DNA from: Agrobacterium tumefaciens
GTDB lineage: Bacteria > Pseudomonadota > Alphaproteobacteria > Rhizobiales > Rhizobiaceae
Assembly: GCF_013337285.1 (NCBI RefSeq)
Contig: NZ_SUPW01000007.1
Location: 62,001 to 126,000, forward strand
Reading direction: 5' to 3'
DNA: 64,000 nt
The notes below the pieces were generated by a model. That model did not search any database. It was not told the origin of the DNA and saw only the letters and a list, made by a program, of their open reading frames with translations. Of this stretch, positions 1 through 9,619 are shown piece by piece (within the stretch, counting starts at the first letter, position 1; the number at the start of each line of letters is the position of its first letter). Both the position numbers and the translations under genes were made by a program.

Positions 1-9
1 CGTCATTGT

Positions 10-30
10 CCCGCAGCTAGTGGCTGCGGG
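10..30. repeat. Short inverted repeat at window edge
   Basis: An 8-bp perfect stem (CCCGCAGC / GCTGCGGG) surrounds a 5-nt loop. No T-run follows on either strand, so it is not a convincing intrinsic terminator. The gene it belongs to would lie outside the window. Confidence 0.35.
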
Positions 31-118
31 AATTGAACCGTCAGGGGATTGCCGAACCACCCTCCTCCGGCAGCCAGCTTCCGATGGCAGATAGAGCTAA
101 CGGAAAAACGGATTTTGT

Positions 119-140
119 AAAATAAAAAATTTTTTATTTT
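119..140. promoter_or_regulatory. AT-only perfect palindrome upstream of the GntR gene
   Basis: The two 11-bp arms (AAAATAAAAAA and TTTTTTATTTT) form a perfect palindrome with no spacer. It is the most AT-rich stretch of the area and lies about 50 bp before the GntR start codon. It could be an autoregulatory operator or an AT-rich promoter element. The palindrome is directly visible; the regulatory role is inferred from position. Confidence 0.4.
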
Positions 141-188
141 TAATATTTGATTGTTGCCTGTCCCTCAAAGCTGGGCAATGATGCGGCC

Positions 189-863
189 ATGAACACACTC
201 GTCAAAGTCACGCTCGCCGAACAGGCGCACCGGGAACTGCGCGCGCGCATCGTCAGTGGCAAATTGCGCGGCGGCGAACGCCTGCTGCCCAACGAGCTTG
301 CCGCCGATCTCGGCATCAGCCCCACGCCGGTCAAAGAAGCCTGCGTGAAACTCGAGGCCGACGGGCTGGTGGTCAACTCTTCAAGGCGCGGCATGGTGGT
401 GCGCGATTTCACCGTGGAAGATGTGGAAGAGCTCTACGCCGCCAGAATGCTGCTTGAAAAAGGCGCCGTCGAAGTGGCTTTCGGTGCCGGGCAACTGGAC
501 GGGACGCTGCATGCGCAGCTGCTGGAAAGCCTTGCCAAACATCGTGAATTCGCCAAAGGCCCGACGCTTGATGAATTGTCGAAGGCGCTTTTTTACGACC
601 GCAGCTTTCATACCACCCTCGTTTCAGCCGCCCGCATTCCCGTCATCTCCGGCTCGCATGAGCGCATTCTCGACCAGACCCACACGGTTTTCGTCTCGAT
701 CCTCGGGGATTACGCCCGTTCGGTGGAAGAGCACCAGAATATCGCCGACGCCATCGCCGCCGGCAGCAAGGCCCAGATCGTCGATGCCCTGTGGCGGCAT
801 CTCGAGCGCAGCCGCCAGAATACGCTGCGCCAGGTCCGGCTGCTCAAAGAGGCTCGGGCCTGA
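189..863 (+). CDS. GntR family transcriptional regulator (FadR/FCD type)
   Basis: This is a DNA-binding repressor or activator of about 224 residues. The N-terminal winged helix-turn-helix is recognisable (LAADLGISPTPVKEA, then LEADGLV and a wing around SRRGMVVRDF). An all-helical FCD-type ligand domain follows (VEELYAARMLLEKGAVE, FHTTLVSAA, HQNIADAIAAG). The ATG at 189 is preferred over an in-frame TTG at 147, because the domain starts shortly after it. The next gene, on the same strand, is a mannitol-dehydrogenase-family enzyme. A role in controlling sugar-acid or polyol catabolism (UxuR/ExuR-like) is therefore likely, but the ligand cannot be read from the sequence. A perfect AT palindrome lies just upstream. 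Confidence 0.85.
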   Translation: MNTLVKVTLAEQAHRELRARIVSGKLRGGERLLPNELAADLGISPTPVKEACVKLEADGLVVNSSRRGMVVRDFTVEDVEELYAARMLLEKGAVEVAFGAGQLDGTLHAQLLESLAKHREFAKGPTLDELSKALFYDRSFHTTLVSAARIPVISGSHERILDQTHTVFVSILGDYARSVEEHQNIADAIAAGSKAQIVDALWRHLERSRQNTLRQVRLLKEARA

Positions 864-970
864 TCCATTCAAAATACGACCTATTCAGGGACAAATGGAG
901 GAACTGACATGATGCGCGAATACCCGGATGCCGCCATTACCATCTTGCTCCGCATGAGGATTTCGCATTG

Positions 971-2440
971 ATGACGGATAGGCTTTCCGCTGCCACCCTT
1001 CCCTGCCTGCCGCAATCCGTGGCAACACCCGCCTATGATCGCCAGACGGTCACACCCGGCATCGTGCATCTTGGAGTGGGTGCGTTTCACCGGGCGCACC
1101 AGGCGGTTTTCATTGATGACTGCCTCAATCGTGGTGAGACACAATGGGGTATCGTCGCCGCATCGCTGCGCAGCCCGGACACACGCGACGCCATCGAACC
1201 GCAGGACAATCTCTACACATTCTGCTTACGCGACGGCCAGAGCGAGCACCTGCGCATCATCGGCTCCATCATGGAAACCATTGTTGCGCCGGAAGATCCC
1301 GAGAGGCTGGTGGAGCGGCTATCCGATCCGCGCGTGCCCATCGTCACTCTGACCGTGACGGAGAAGGGTTATCTCACCAATCTCGCTTCCCGCAGCCTGC
1401 TGCGTGACCATCCCGATATTCTCCACGACCTTGAAAACCCGAACCGGCCACGCTCCATCTTCGGGTTTATTCTCGCCGCTACACGACGCAGACGCAAAGA
1501 AGGCTCGCTGCCGCTAACGCTGCTTTCCTGCGATAACCTACCCGCCAACGGGCATGTGTTGCAAAAGCTGCTGCTGGAATTTGCGGAACTCGCCGACGCG
1601 GGACTGGCATCCTTCATCGAAGCCAATATTGCCTGCCCCTGCTCGATGGTAGACCGCATCGTTCCCGCCACCACCGACGCGGACCGGGATACGATATCGA
1701 CAGCACTTGGGGTGCGTGACGCCTGGCCGGTGGTGGCGGAGCCCTATTTCCGCTTCGTCATCGAGGACAATTTTCCGCATGGAAGGCCGGCGCTCGAAAG
1801 ATCGGGCGTGGAGTTCGTCAGCGATGTCGAGCCTTACGAACATATGAAGCTCAGAATGCTGAACGGTTCCCACAGCGCCATCGCCGCCATAGGCCAGATC
1901 ACCGGCCTTAAAACGGTTGCCGATGCATGGGGCGAAAAAACCGTGCGCGATTTCATCGACGCTTATTGGCGCGAAGTCGGCCGGACGTTGGACCCTGCCG
2001 TCGACGGCGCGGAATTCGCAGCCGGCCTCAGAGAGCGTTTCGCCAACCCCTCCCTGCAGCACAAGACGATGCAGATCGCCTCCGATGCCTCACAGAAAGT
2101 GCCGCTGCGCATTCTTGGCCCGTTACGCGAATTGCTGGAAGAAAAGGCCGCCTGTCGCGCCGTTATTTTTGCCGTCGCTTTGTGGATCAGATCCTGTGCA
2201 GACAAGGATGAAAAGGATCAGCCGATCACCATCCTCGACCCCGCTTTCAAGGAGTGGGATGCGCCGGACCAGCTGGCAATGGCGCCGGATGCTGTCGTTG
2301 ACCGCTTTCTCACCTTCAGGCGCACATTCGGCGACGACCTGCCGGGCAACGAAAACTTCGTGCCCACCCTGAAAGCCGCCTATCGCGACATCCGCGAACA
2401 AGGTGCACTCGCCGCCATCGGCATGTTTTTAAAGTCCTGA
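971..2440 (+). CDS. Mannitol dehydrogenase family oxidoreductase (fructuronate reductase-like)
   Basis: This 489-residue protein has the length of the mannitol dehydrogenase / fructuronate reductase family, whose members reduce ketoses or keto-uronates with NAD(P)H. The N-terminal Rossmann start is visible (GIVHLGVGAFHRAHQAVF). So is the family catalytic region with Lys, Asn and His (MKLRMLNGSHSAIA). The ATG at 971 follows a GAGGA ribosome binding site 10 nt upstream, and a TTG directly before it is less likely. The FadR-type regulator immediately upstream suggests a uronate or polyol operon. Substrate (mannitol, fructuronate, arabinitol) is not resolvable here. The gene ends at a strong bidirectional terminator. 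Confidence 0.85.
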   Translation: MTDRLSAATLPCLPQSVATPAYDRQTVTPGIVHLGVGAFHRAHQAVFIDDCLNRGETQWGIVAASLRSPDTRDAIEPQDNLYTFCLRDGQSEHLRIIGSIMETIVAPEDPERLVERLSDPRVPIVTLTVTEKGYLTNLASRSLLRDHPDILHDLENPNRPRSIFGFILAATRRRRKEGSLPLTLLSCDNLPANGHVLQKLLLEFAELADAGLASFIEANIACPCSMVDRIVPATTDADRDTISTALGVRDAWPVVAEPYFRFVIEDNFPHGRPALERSGVEFVSDVEPYEHMKLRMLNGSHSAIAAIGQITGLKTVADAWGEKTVRDFIDAYWREVGRTLDPAVDGAEFAAGLRERFANPSLQHKTMQIASDASQKVPLRILGPLRELLEEKAACRAVIFAVALWIRSCADKDEKDQPITILDPAFKEWDAPDQLAMAPDAVVDRFLTFRRTFGDDLPGNENFVPTLKAAYRDIREQGALAAIGMFLKS

Positions 2441-2445
2441 AACAC

Positions 2446-2472
2446 AAACAGGCCGGAAAACCGGCCTGTTTT
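2446..2472. terminator. Bidirectional intrinsic terminator between convergent genes
   Basis: An 11-bp stem (AAACAGGCCGG / CCGGCCTGTTT) with an AAAA loop is followed by a T-run on the plus strand and flanked by A-rich sequence on the other side. It separates the dehydrogenase gene from the converging dpp operon. Confidence 0.85.
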
Positions 2473-2492
2473 CTAACTTGATGTTTCTACGC

Positions 2493-3334
<842 letters not shown>

Positions 3335-3338
<4 letters not shown>

Positions 3339-4174
3339 TGAACGCCCTCCTTGCCGAAGAAATCGGAAACCGTGGGCAGGCGGTCGCCGGTAGCATTTTC
3401 GGGCAGAGCCGCAAGCAATGCCTTGGTATAGGGATGCTTTGGGGCCTCGAAGAGGCTTAAGACATCCGCCTCCTCCATCTTGCGACCCTTATATTGCACC
3501 ACGACGCGGTCCGCAGTTTCCGCCACCACGCCCATATCATGGGTGATGAGGATGAGCGCCATGCCGTATTCCGCCTGCAGGTTCATCAAGAGATCAAGGA
3601 TCTGCTTCTGGATCGTAACGTCGAGCGCGGTGGTCGGCTCGTCAGCAATCAGCAGGCGCGGCTTGGAGGCGATCGCGATGGCAATCATCACGCGCTGGCA
3701 CTGGCCGCCGGACATCTGGTGCGGATAGGCGTTAAGCTTGGTTTCCGGCTCGGGAATGCCGACCGCGCGGAACAGTTCCAGTGCCCGGGCGCGGGCGGCG
3801 GAGCGGCCCATGCCGAGATTGAGGCGCAGCACTTCCTCGATCTGGAACCCGACCGTAAAGGACGGGTTGAGCGAGGCGACCGGCTCCTGGAAGATCATGG
3901 TGATCTCGCGGCCGATCACCCTGCGGCGCTCCTGCGGCGTCAGCGCCAGCAGATTCTTGCCATCGAAGGTCATCTCATCGGCGGTAATCGTTGCCGTATC
4001 GGGCAGAAGCCCCATGACGGCGAGCATCGATACCGACTTGCCGGACCCGGATTCGCCGACAATGGCCAATACTTCATGCTTGTCGACGGAGACGTCGATA
4101 CCATCGACAGCGGTAAAAGCGCCGGTGGCGGTGGCGAATTTGACGGTGAGGTTCTTGATTTTCAGCAGGCTCAT
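3335..4174 (-). CDS. dppD: Dipeptide ABC transporter ATP-binding protein DppD
   Basis: This is the second ATPase of the importer, 279 residues long. It has Walker A ([16 protein letters not shown]), the signature ([16 protein letters not shown]), Walker B ([12 protein letters not shown]), the H-loop ([12 protein letters not shown]) and the peptide-transporter tail ([12 protein letters not shown]). DppD and DppF form the heterodimeric ATPase under the DppBC membrane pair. The start lies 3 bp after the dppC stop and the stop overlaps the dppF start, so the genes are one operon. Confidence 0.92.
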
Positions 4175-4177
4175 CGC

Positions 4178-5092
4178 TCAGCTCCGCTTCAGTTTGGGAT
4201 CGAGCGCATCGCGCAGACCGTCACCCATCAGATTGATGGCGAGTACCGAAATGAGGATCGTCAGACCGGGAAGGGTGACAACCCACCAGGCGCGCAGAAT
4301 GAATTCACGCGCTTCGGCCAGCATCGTGCCCCATTCGGAGGCGGGCGGCTGGGCGCCCATGCCGAGGAAGCCGAGGGCCGCCGCATCGAGAACTGCGGAC
4401 GAGAAGGACAGCGTCGCCTGCACGATCAGCGGTGCAAGGCAATTCGGCAGAATGGTCTTGAACATCAGCCGGAAATTGCCAGCACCCGCCACGCGGGCGG
4501 CCGTGACATATTCGCGGCGCAATTCACTCATGACAGCCGCGCGCGTCAGACGCGCGAAATGCGGCTGATAGACGATGGCGATGGCGATCATGGCGTTGGT
4601 AAGGCCCGGCCCGAGAATGGCGACCAGCACCAGCGCCAGCAACAGCGAAGGAAACGCAAGGATAACGTCCATCACGCGCATGATGACGCTATCCACCCAG
4701 CCGCCGAAGAAGCCGGCGACAAGACCGATGACGATGCCGCCGACAAGGGCGATGGAAACGACGACGACGCCGATGAACAGCGAATATTGCGCGCCGTAGA
4801 TCAGCCGGGACAGCATGTCACGGCCGACCGCATCGGTGCCGAGCAGGAATGCCGCACGGCCGCCATCCTGCCAGACCGGCGGGACGAGCAGCGCATCACG
4901 ATATTGCTGCGTCGGATCATGCGGCGCAATCACGGCTGCGAAAACCGCTACCAGCACCAGAAGAAGGAAGACGGCAAGGCCGATGACGGCGCCACGGTTC
5001 TGGCGGAAGTAGAACCAGAAATCGGCGATCATCCGGCGGCGGATGGCGGCGTCCGAAAGGCGGACGCCGGGGGTGGTGGTCACATCGCTCAT
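4178..5092 (-). CDS. dppC: Dipeptide ABC transporter permease DppC
   Basis: This is an inner-membrane permease of 304 residues with the N-terminal DppC domain (FWFYFRQNRGAVIGLAVF) and the periplasmic GTDAVGRDMLSRLIYGA segment typical of DppC/OppC. Several transmembrane segments and the cytoplasmic EAA loop region follow (EYVTAARVAGAGNFRLMFKT). The start at 5092 is chosen because it overlaps the dppB stop as ATGA. A longer upstream in-frame extension only reads antisense into dppB and has no family similarity. Confidence 0.92.
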   Translation of the reverse strand: MSDVTTTPGVRLSDAAIRRRMIADFWFYFRQNRGAVIGLAVFLLLVLVAVFAAVIAPHDPTQQYRDALLVPPVWQDGGRAAFLLGTDAVGRDMLSRLIYGAQYSLFIGVVVVSIALVGGIVIGLVAGFFGGWVDSVIMRVMDVILAFPSLLLALVLVAILGPGLTNAMIAIAIVYQPHFARLTRAAVMSELRREYVTAARVAGAGNFRLMFKTILPNCLAPLIVQATLSFSSAVLDAAALGFLGMGAQPPASEWGTMLAEAREFILRAWWVVTLPGLTILISVLAINLMGDGLRDALDPKLKRS

Positions 5093-6096
5093 TTGTGACG
5101 GATCCTCGGATTGATGAGGCCATAGGTCAGATCGACAAGCAGGTTGACGACCATCACCAGGCCCGCAATCAGCAGCAGGCCGCTCTGCACGACCGGATAG
5201 TCGCGGCGCGAGATGGAATCGATCATCCACTTGCCGATGCCCGGCCAGGAAAAGATGGTTTCGGTCAGGATGGCACCCGCCATCAGCACGCCAATCTGCA
5301 GGCCGATGGTGGTGATGACCGGGATCATGGCATTGCGCAGCGCATGAACGCCGACGACGCGGGAGGCCGACATGCCTTTTGCACGGGCGGTGCGGACATA
5401 ATCCTCACCCAGAACTTCCAGCATGGCCGAGCGTGTCTGTCGCGCAATCACCGCCAGCGGAATAGTGGCAAGCACCACCGAGGGCAGGATGAGATGCGAC
5501 AGGGCCGAGGCGAAAGCGCCCTTTTGCCCCGAAATCAGGCTGTCGATCAGCATGAAACCGGTGACGGAGGGGAAGAAATACATCAGCGAGATGCGGCCCG
5601 ACACAGGCGTCCATTGCAGGATGCCGGAGAACATGATGATCAGCAGCAGACCCCACCAGAAGATCGGCATGGAGAAGCCGATCAGCGCGGTCGTCATTGA
5701 AATCTGGTCGAACCACGAGCCACGGCGAATGGCGGCGATGACGCCGACCGGCACGCCGATGAGCGTTGCGATGATAATGGCAACGAGGCCAAGCTCGACC
5801 GTCGCGGGGAAGAGCGACAGGAACTCGGTCAAGACAGGCTTCTTGGTGACCAGCGAATTGCCGAGATCGCCCTGAAGCAGCCGTCCGAGAAAATGCAGAT
5901 ATTGCTGCCAGATGGGCTGGGCAAAGCCGAGCTGTTCGGCAAGCTGCGCATGCCTTTCAGGCGAAATGCCGCGCTCACCCGCCATCAACAGTACAGGGTC
6001 GCCCGGCAGAACACGCACGAAGGCGAAGGCGACCATGGTGATCCCGAGGAAGGTCGGAACGAGATAGAGAAGTTTGCCGAAAATGAACCGGATCAT
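5089..6096 (-). CDS. dppB: Dipeptide ABC transporter permease DppB
   Basis: This is the first permease of the importer, 335 residues long. It begins with the family signature (FIFGKLLYLVPTFLGITMVAFAF split around PGDP) and contains the EAA-loop sequence EDYVRTARAKGMSASRVVG. It ends with the usual DLTYGLINPRIR tail. Six or so hydrophobic segments are visible. It lies downstream of dppA, separated from it by a large hairpin, and overlaps dppC by 4 bp. It pairs with DppC to form the translocation channel. Confidence 0.93.
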   Translation of the reverse strand: MIRFIFGKLLYLVPTFLGITMVAFAFVRVLPGDPVLLMAGERGISPERHAQLAEQLGFAQPIWQQYLHFLGRLLQGDLGNSLVTKKPVLTEFLSLFPATVELGLVAIIIATLIGVPVGVIAAIRRGSWFDQISMTTALIGFSMPIFWWGLLLIIMFSGILQWTPVSGRISLMYFFPSVTGFMLIDSLISGQKGAFASALSHLILPSVVLATIPLAVIARQTRSAMLEVLGEDYVRTARAKGMSASRVVGVHALRNAMIPVITTIGLQIGVLMAGAILTETIFSWPGIGKWMIDSISRRDYPVVQSGLLLIAGLVMVVNLLVDLTYGLINPRIRHK

Positions 6097-6112
6097 GGTT
6101 TTTTCCTGAAAA

Positions 6113-6145
6113 GACGCGCGGAAGAACAGGGTTCTTCCGCGCGTC
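6113..6145 (-). terminator. Long intercistronic hairpin between dppA and dppB
   Basis: A 15-bp perfect stem with a 3-nt loop (arms around GCGCGGAAGAAC and GTTCTTCCGCGC) fills the gap between the dppA stop and the dppB start. On the minus strand it is followed by a short CTTTTC tract. Such structures often give partial termination or protect the 3' end of the binding-protein mRNA. That would make DppA more abundant than the membrane components. The structure is seen; the effect is inferred. Confidence 0.65.
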
Positions 6146-6158
6146 CTGTTGTTTGGGA

Positions 6159-7763
6159 TTATTCAGCGATATCGACGGATTCGAAGGTGAAATCGCCAAG
6201 CGGGCTCATGGTGAAGCCGGAAACCTTGGCGGACATCGGAACGAACTGTGTGGAGTGCGCAAGCGTCGCCCACGGAGCCTGTTCCTTGAAGATTACCTGC
6301 GCCTGCTCATAAAGCTTGGTGCGCTCGGCAACGTCAGTGGTCTGCTTTGCCTTGGAAAGCAGCTCGGAGAACTCCTTGTTGCACCACTGAGCACGGTTTG
6401 CACCGCCTTCGCCGGTCGCGGCGCAGGAGAGCAGAACGCCCATGAAGTTATCAGGGTCACCGTTATCGCCGGTCCAGCCGAGGATGACAGAACCGTCGCG
6501 GTTCACTTCGGTCGACTTCTTGAGATATTCACCCCATTCAAAGGAGACGATCTCGGCCTTGACGCCAACCTTCGCAAAATCCGACTGGATCAGCTCGGCC
6601 GTGCGGCGCGCGTTCGGCATATAGGGACGCTGCACCGGCATCGCCCAGATCTTCATCGTCAGATCCTTGACGCCAGCGGCTTCGAGAGCCTTCTTGGCGG
6701 CTTCCGGATCGTACGGATCGTCCTTGATGCTGTCGTTGTAGGACCACATTGTCGGCGGGATCGGGTTCTTGGCAACCTGGCCGGCGCCCTGGAACACGGC
6801 GTCGATGATCGCCTGCTTGTTCATCGCCATGTTCAGCGCCTTGCGGACTTCCGGCTTGTCGAAAGGCGCAACGGTGGTGTTGTAAGCGAAGTAAGCGACG
6901 TTCAGACCCGGCTGCTCATCGAGCTTGAGGTTCTTGTCAGCGCGGATGGTTTCGAGATCGGCCGGAGCCGGGTAAGGCATCAGGTGGCATTCGCCGGCCT
7001 TCAGCTTCTGCAGACGCACGGCGGCATCAGGCGTGATCGCGAAGATCAGGTCGTCGATCTTCGGCGCGTCACCCCAGTAGTCGGCATTCTTCTGGTAGCG
7101 GATGACCGCGTCCTTCTGATAGGCGACGAACTTGAACGGACCGGTGCCGATCGGCAGGTTGTTGAAGTCTTCCTTGGTGCCGGCCTTATCAAGCGTATCG
7201 GCATATTCCTTCGACACGATCGAAGCGAAAGGCATGGCGATGTTGGCGAGGAATGGCGCTTCCGGGCGCGTCAGCACGAACTTGACGGTGTAATCGTCGA
7301 CCTTGACGATTTCCTTGATCAGCGACGGCATTTCCATGGAATTGTAATATTCGTAGGTGATGCCTGCGATATACTGGTTCCACGGGTTCTTCGCGTCACC
7401 CTGGCGGTTGTAGCTGAAGATCACGTCATCGGCGTTGAAATCGCGGCTCGGCGTGAACTTCTCATTGGAGTGCCACTTCACGCCCTTGCGCAGGTGGAAC
7501 GTGTATTCGAGGCCATCGCTCGAAACATCCCATTTTTCCGCAAGGCCCGGCTCAACTTCGGTCGTGCCCTTCTTGAACTCGGCCAGACGGTTGTAGACCG
7601 GATGCGCGGAGGCATCGAAGGTGCCGCCAGCGGTGTAAGGCGACGGATCAAAGCCTTCCGGCGATGCCTCGGAGCAATAAACGAAGGTCTTCGCCATGGC
7701 AGGCACGGCGGAAGTCATCGCAATCGCAGAGGCGATAAGCAAACTGCGGGTCAGCGTTTTCAT
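6159..7763 (-). CDS. dppA: Dipeptide-binding periplasmic protein DppA (SBP family 5)
   Basis: This 534-residue solute-binding protein has a clear Sec signal peptide ([19 protein letters not shown], cleavage near AMA-KT). The mature part has the family 5 pattern: [20 protein letters not shown], then [20 protein letters not shown], then [12 protein letters not shown], and a C-terminal [14 protein letters not shown] segment. It captures di- or oligopeptides in the periplasm for DppBCDF. It is the first gene of the operon. A good ribosome site (AAAGGACCACC region) precedes the ATG. The M24 peptidase gene lies directly upstream on the same strand. Confidence 0.93.
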   Translation of the reverse strand: MKTLTRSLLIASAIAMTSAVPAMAKTFVYCSEASPEGFDPSPYTAGGTFDASAHPVYNRLAEFKKGTTEVEPGLAEKWDVSSDGLEYTFHLRKGVKWHSNEKFTPSRDFNADDVIFSYNRQGDAKNPWNQYIAGITYEYYNSMEMPSLIKEIVKVDDYTVKFVLTRPEAPFLANIAMPFASIVSKEYADTLDKAGTKEDFNNLPIGTGPFKFVAYQKDAVIRYQKNADYWGDAPKIDDLIFAITPDAAVRLQKLKAGECHLMPYPAPADLETIRADKNLKLDEQPGLNVAYFAYNTTVAPFDKPEVRKALNMAMNKQAIIDAVFQGAGQVAKNPIPPTMWSYNDSIKDDPYDPEAAKKALEAAGVKDLTMKIWAMPVQRPYMPNARRTAELIQSDFAKVGVKAEIVSFEWGEYLKKSTEVNRDGSVILGWTGDNGDPDNFMGVLLSCAATGEGGANRAQWCNKEFSELLSKAKQTTDVAERTKLYEQAQVIFKEQAPWATLAHSTQFVPMSAKVSGFTMSPLGDFTFESVDIAE

Positions 7764-7880
7764 CTGGTGGTCCTTTCCCTCTTTTTCTGAGTTCCTGCGG
7801 CCCCGTTTGGGGGCCTACCTCTTCTGGTCAGCAGCGACACGGGAACCCGTGCAGCCGTTCGGTCTTTGCCTCCCGACCAA

Positions 7881-9068
7881 TTACCCGGCGACCGGCTGAA
7901 ACAGCCGATCGAGGTTCTTTTCCGGCGGGCAGAACCAGCGCGGTCCCGCCTCCGTCATATAAACAATGTCCTCAAGACGGACGCCGCATTCCCCATAAAC
8001 ACACAGCATCGGCTCGATGGAAAAGCACATGCCCGGTTCAAGCGCCGTCGCATTTCCTGCAACGATATAGGGTTCTTCGTGAATATCCAGCCCAAGGCCG
8101 TGGCCGGTGCGGTGCGGCAGGCCGGGAAGCTGATAACCAGGGCCGAAACCGGCCGCCTTCAGGCTGTCGCGCGCGGCCTTGTCGACATCCGAACACGCGG
8201 CACCGACGTGGGCCGCGGCGAAAGCCGCAGCCTGCGCATCGCGTTCAGCGTTCCAGAGGAAACGCTGCCTATCTGTCGGCTTGCCGAAGACATAGGTGCG
8301 GGTGATGTCGGACCGATAACCATGAAGAATGGCGCCGAGATCAACCAGCACCATATCGCCTTCGTTCAGCGTCTGCGCATAGGGAACGCCATGCGGATAG
8401 GCCGTCGCCTCGCCGAACTGAACCGCCACGAAAAGCGGTTTCATGCCAAGGGCGACATGCGCGGCGTTAACGAAATCAGCCACTTCGGTGGTGGAAATGC
8501 CGGGACGAAGCCCTTCGAATACGGCCTTCTGCACACCGTAACTTGCGTCCATCGCCGTCTGGATAAGGGCAATTTCAGCCGCAGACTTGACCTGTCGCTG
8601 GGCAACGATCATCGGCTGGGCGGAAATGATCCGTCCTTCCAGACGCTGCATCAGGGCGGATGCGAAAACAAACGGGGTAGCGGGATCGATGGCGACAAGA
8701 TGGCCGGGACAGGAAAGCGCCGCAACGCGTCCTGCCATCAGATCGAAGGGATTTTCATCCTCTTCCCAGACGGCAACCGTCCCCGGAATACGGATTAGGG
8801 TCTGGAGTTTCGGCTCTTCGAATGTCGGGCTGATATAGACCGGTGCCCCCTCGGCCGGCACCAAAGCGCCATGAATTCGCTCGGAAAGGCCAAGCGACAG
8901 GCCGGTATAATAGGTCAGCGACGATGATGCATCGAGCCAGACCGCCTTGACATTGTCCTGGATCATCCGCGCTTGAAGGCCGCGTAGCCGCAACCTGAGC
9001 TCGTCTTCAGCGATCGATGAAACCGCGATCGGCTGAAACCGCTTCAGCGCCTCTTGAAAGTCTGCCAT
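7881..9068 (-). CDS. M24 family metallopeptidase (Xaa-Pro peptidase-like)
   Basis: This 395-residue pita-bread-fold peptidase has the creatinase-like N-domain followed by the catalytic domain. Metal ligands are visible: Asp residues in MVLVDLGAILHGYRSDITR, His in RTGHGLGLDIHEEP, Glu in MCFSIEPML and Glu in GVRLEDIVY. It probably removes N-terminal residues before proline in short peptides. That fits the dipeptide importer encoded downstream on the same strand. The start at 9068 has a GGAGAG site immediately upstream; an in-frame extension to 9122 lacks one and adds a non-family N-terminus. No signal peptide is seen, so it is cytoplasmic. Confidence 0.88.
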   Translation of the reverse strand: MADFQEALKRFQPIAVSSIAEDELRLRLRGLQARMIQDNVKAVWLDASSSLTYYTGLSLGLSERIHGALVPAEGAPVYISPTFEEPKLQTLIRIPGTVAVWEEDENPFDLMAGRVAALSCPGHLVAIDPATPFVFASALMQRLEGRIISAQPMIVAQRQVKSAAEIALIQTAMDASYGVQKAVFEGLRPGISTTEVADFVNAAHVALGMKPLFVAVQFGEATAYPHGVPYAQTLNEGDMVLVDLGAILHGYRSDITRTYVFGKPTDRQRFLWNAERDAQAAAFAAAHVGAACSDVDKAARDSLKAAGFGPGYQLPGLPHRTGHGLGLDIHEEPYIVAGNATALEPGMCFSIEPMLCVYGECGVRLEDIVYMTEAGPRWFCPPEKNLDRLFQPVAG

Positions 9069-9375
9069 TCTCTCCCCGCCGCTTTCGGGCGCACAGACAC
9101 AAGCGTGTCGGCCACCTCCCAAGCGTTCTTTTGCCCATGAATAACCACAGGCCGGGGGCTAAGCAATGGGCCAGCACCACGCCCCGCCACAAAACTGTGC
9201 ATATTCATCTAGACATAACGAAATCGTGATCGACACGCGCCCGATTCCCGCACTCATCGCCTTGACGCAGAAATCTAAAATCCCCCGGAAATCCAAGGGG
9301 GAAACGCAGGTAAGCCGCCAGCAGCTAGGGCATCAGGTGGAACTCAGCGAGAGATTGCTCCGGGAAAATAGCTCT
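9069..9375. other. Intergenic stretch upstream of the M24 peptidase
   Basis: This roughly 300-bp stretch lies between the M24 start codon and the small RNA terminator. It must contain the peptidase promoter and perhaps that of the dpp genes. I could not identify a convincing promoter, operator or short gene in it. Confidence 0.4.
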
Positions 9376-9499
9376 AAAAAGGAAAAAGCCTGCCGCGGGA
9401 GGAGGTGCGGCAGGCTTCAAACTTGATCGGCGACTGGGAGGAGGAGTGCCACCGATCCACATCGAGCGGCACTGGGAGGAGGAGTGCGCCGCTTCGATG
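9376..9499 (-). ncRNA. alpha-r14 (NfeR1-like) small RNA with three anti-Shine-Dalgarno hairpins
   Basis: On the minus strand three successive stem-loops each expose a CCTCCTCCC loop (plus-strand GGGAGGAGG near 9398-9406, 9436-9444 and 9474-9482). The last hairpin, with stem GCCTGCCGC / GCGGCAGGC, runs into TTTTTCCTTTTT and is a Rho-independent terminator. A CTATAT -10 box lies at 9506-9511 (minus), giving a start near 9499 and a transcript of about 124 nt. Three hairpins with ultraconserved anti-SD loops and this length match the rhizobial alpha-r14 family. Members base-pair with ribosome-binding sites, for example on transporter mRNAs. The exact 5' end is an estimate, and no clear -35 element was found. 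Confidence 0.85.
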
Positions 9500-9619
9500 A
9501 TTTGAATATAGCGACATTTGCGATTTTTAACAGAGCAAGTCTCGCAATGCAGCATTGCATTTTTGCATAGCTCAAAAATACCTGCCCGGTTTTTCAGCAC
9601 TCCCTGGAAGCCGCTGAAA

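Noticed and set aside
3494..5098. 534-codon plus-strand open frame across the dpp permease and ATPase genes
   Set aside because: It is antisense to dppD and dppC, which have full family motifs. The translation is rich in His/Arg/Gly/Asp and has no domain; this is a typical high-GC shadow.
6153..7790. 545-codon frame opposite dppA
   Set aside because: It mirrors the dppA coding frame and shows no recognisable protein features; dppA has a signal peptide and family motifs.
9433..9486. Repeated ACTGGGAGGAGGAGTG looked like a short repeat array
   Set aside because: Only two exact copies occur and each is the loop of a hairpin of the minus-strand small RNA, so neither CRISPR nor a mobile repeat is needed.
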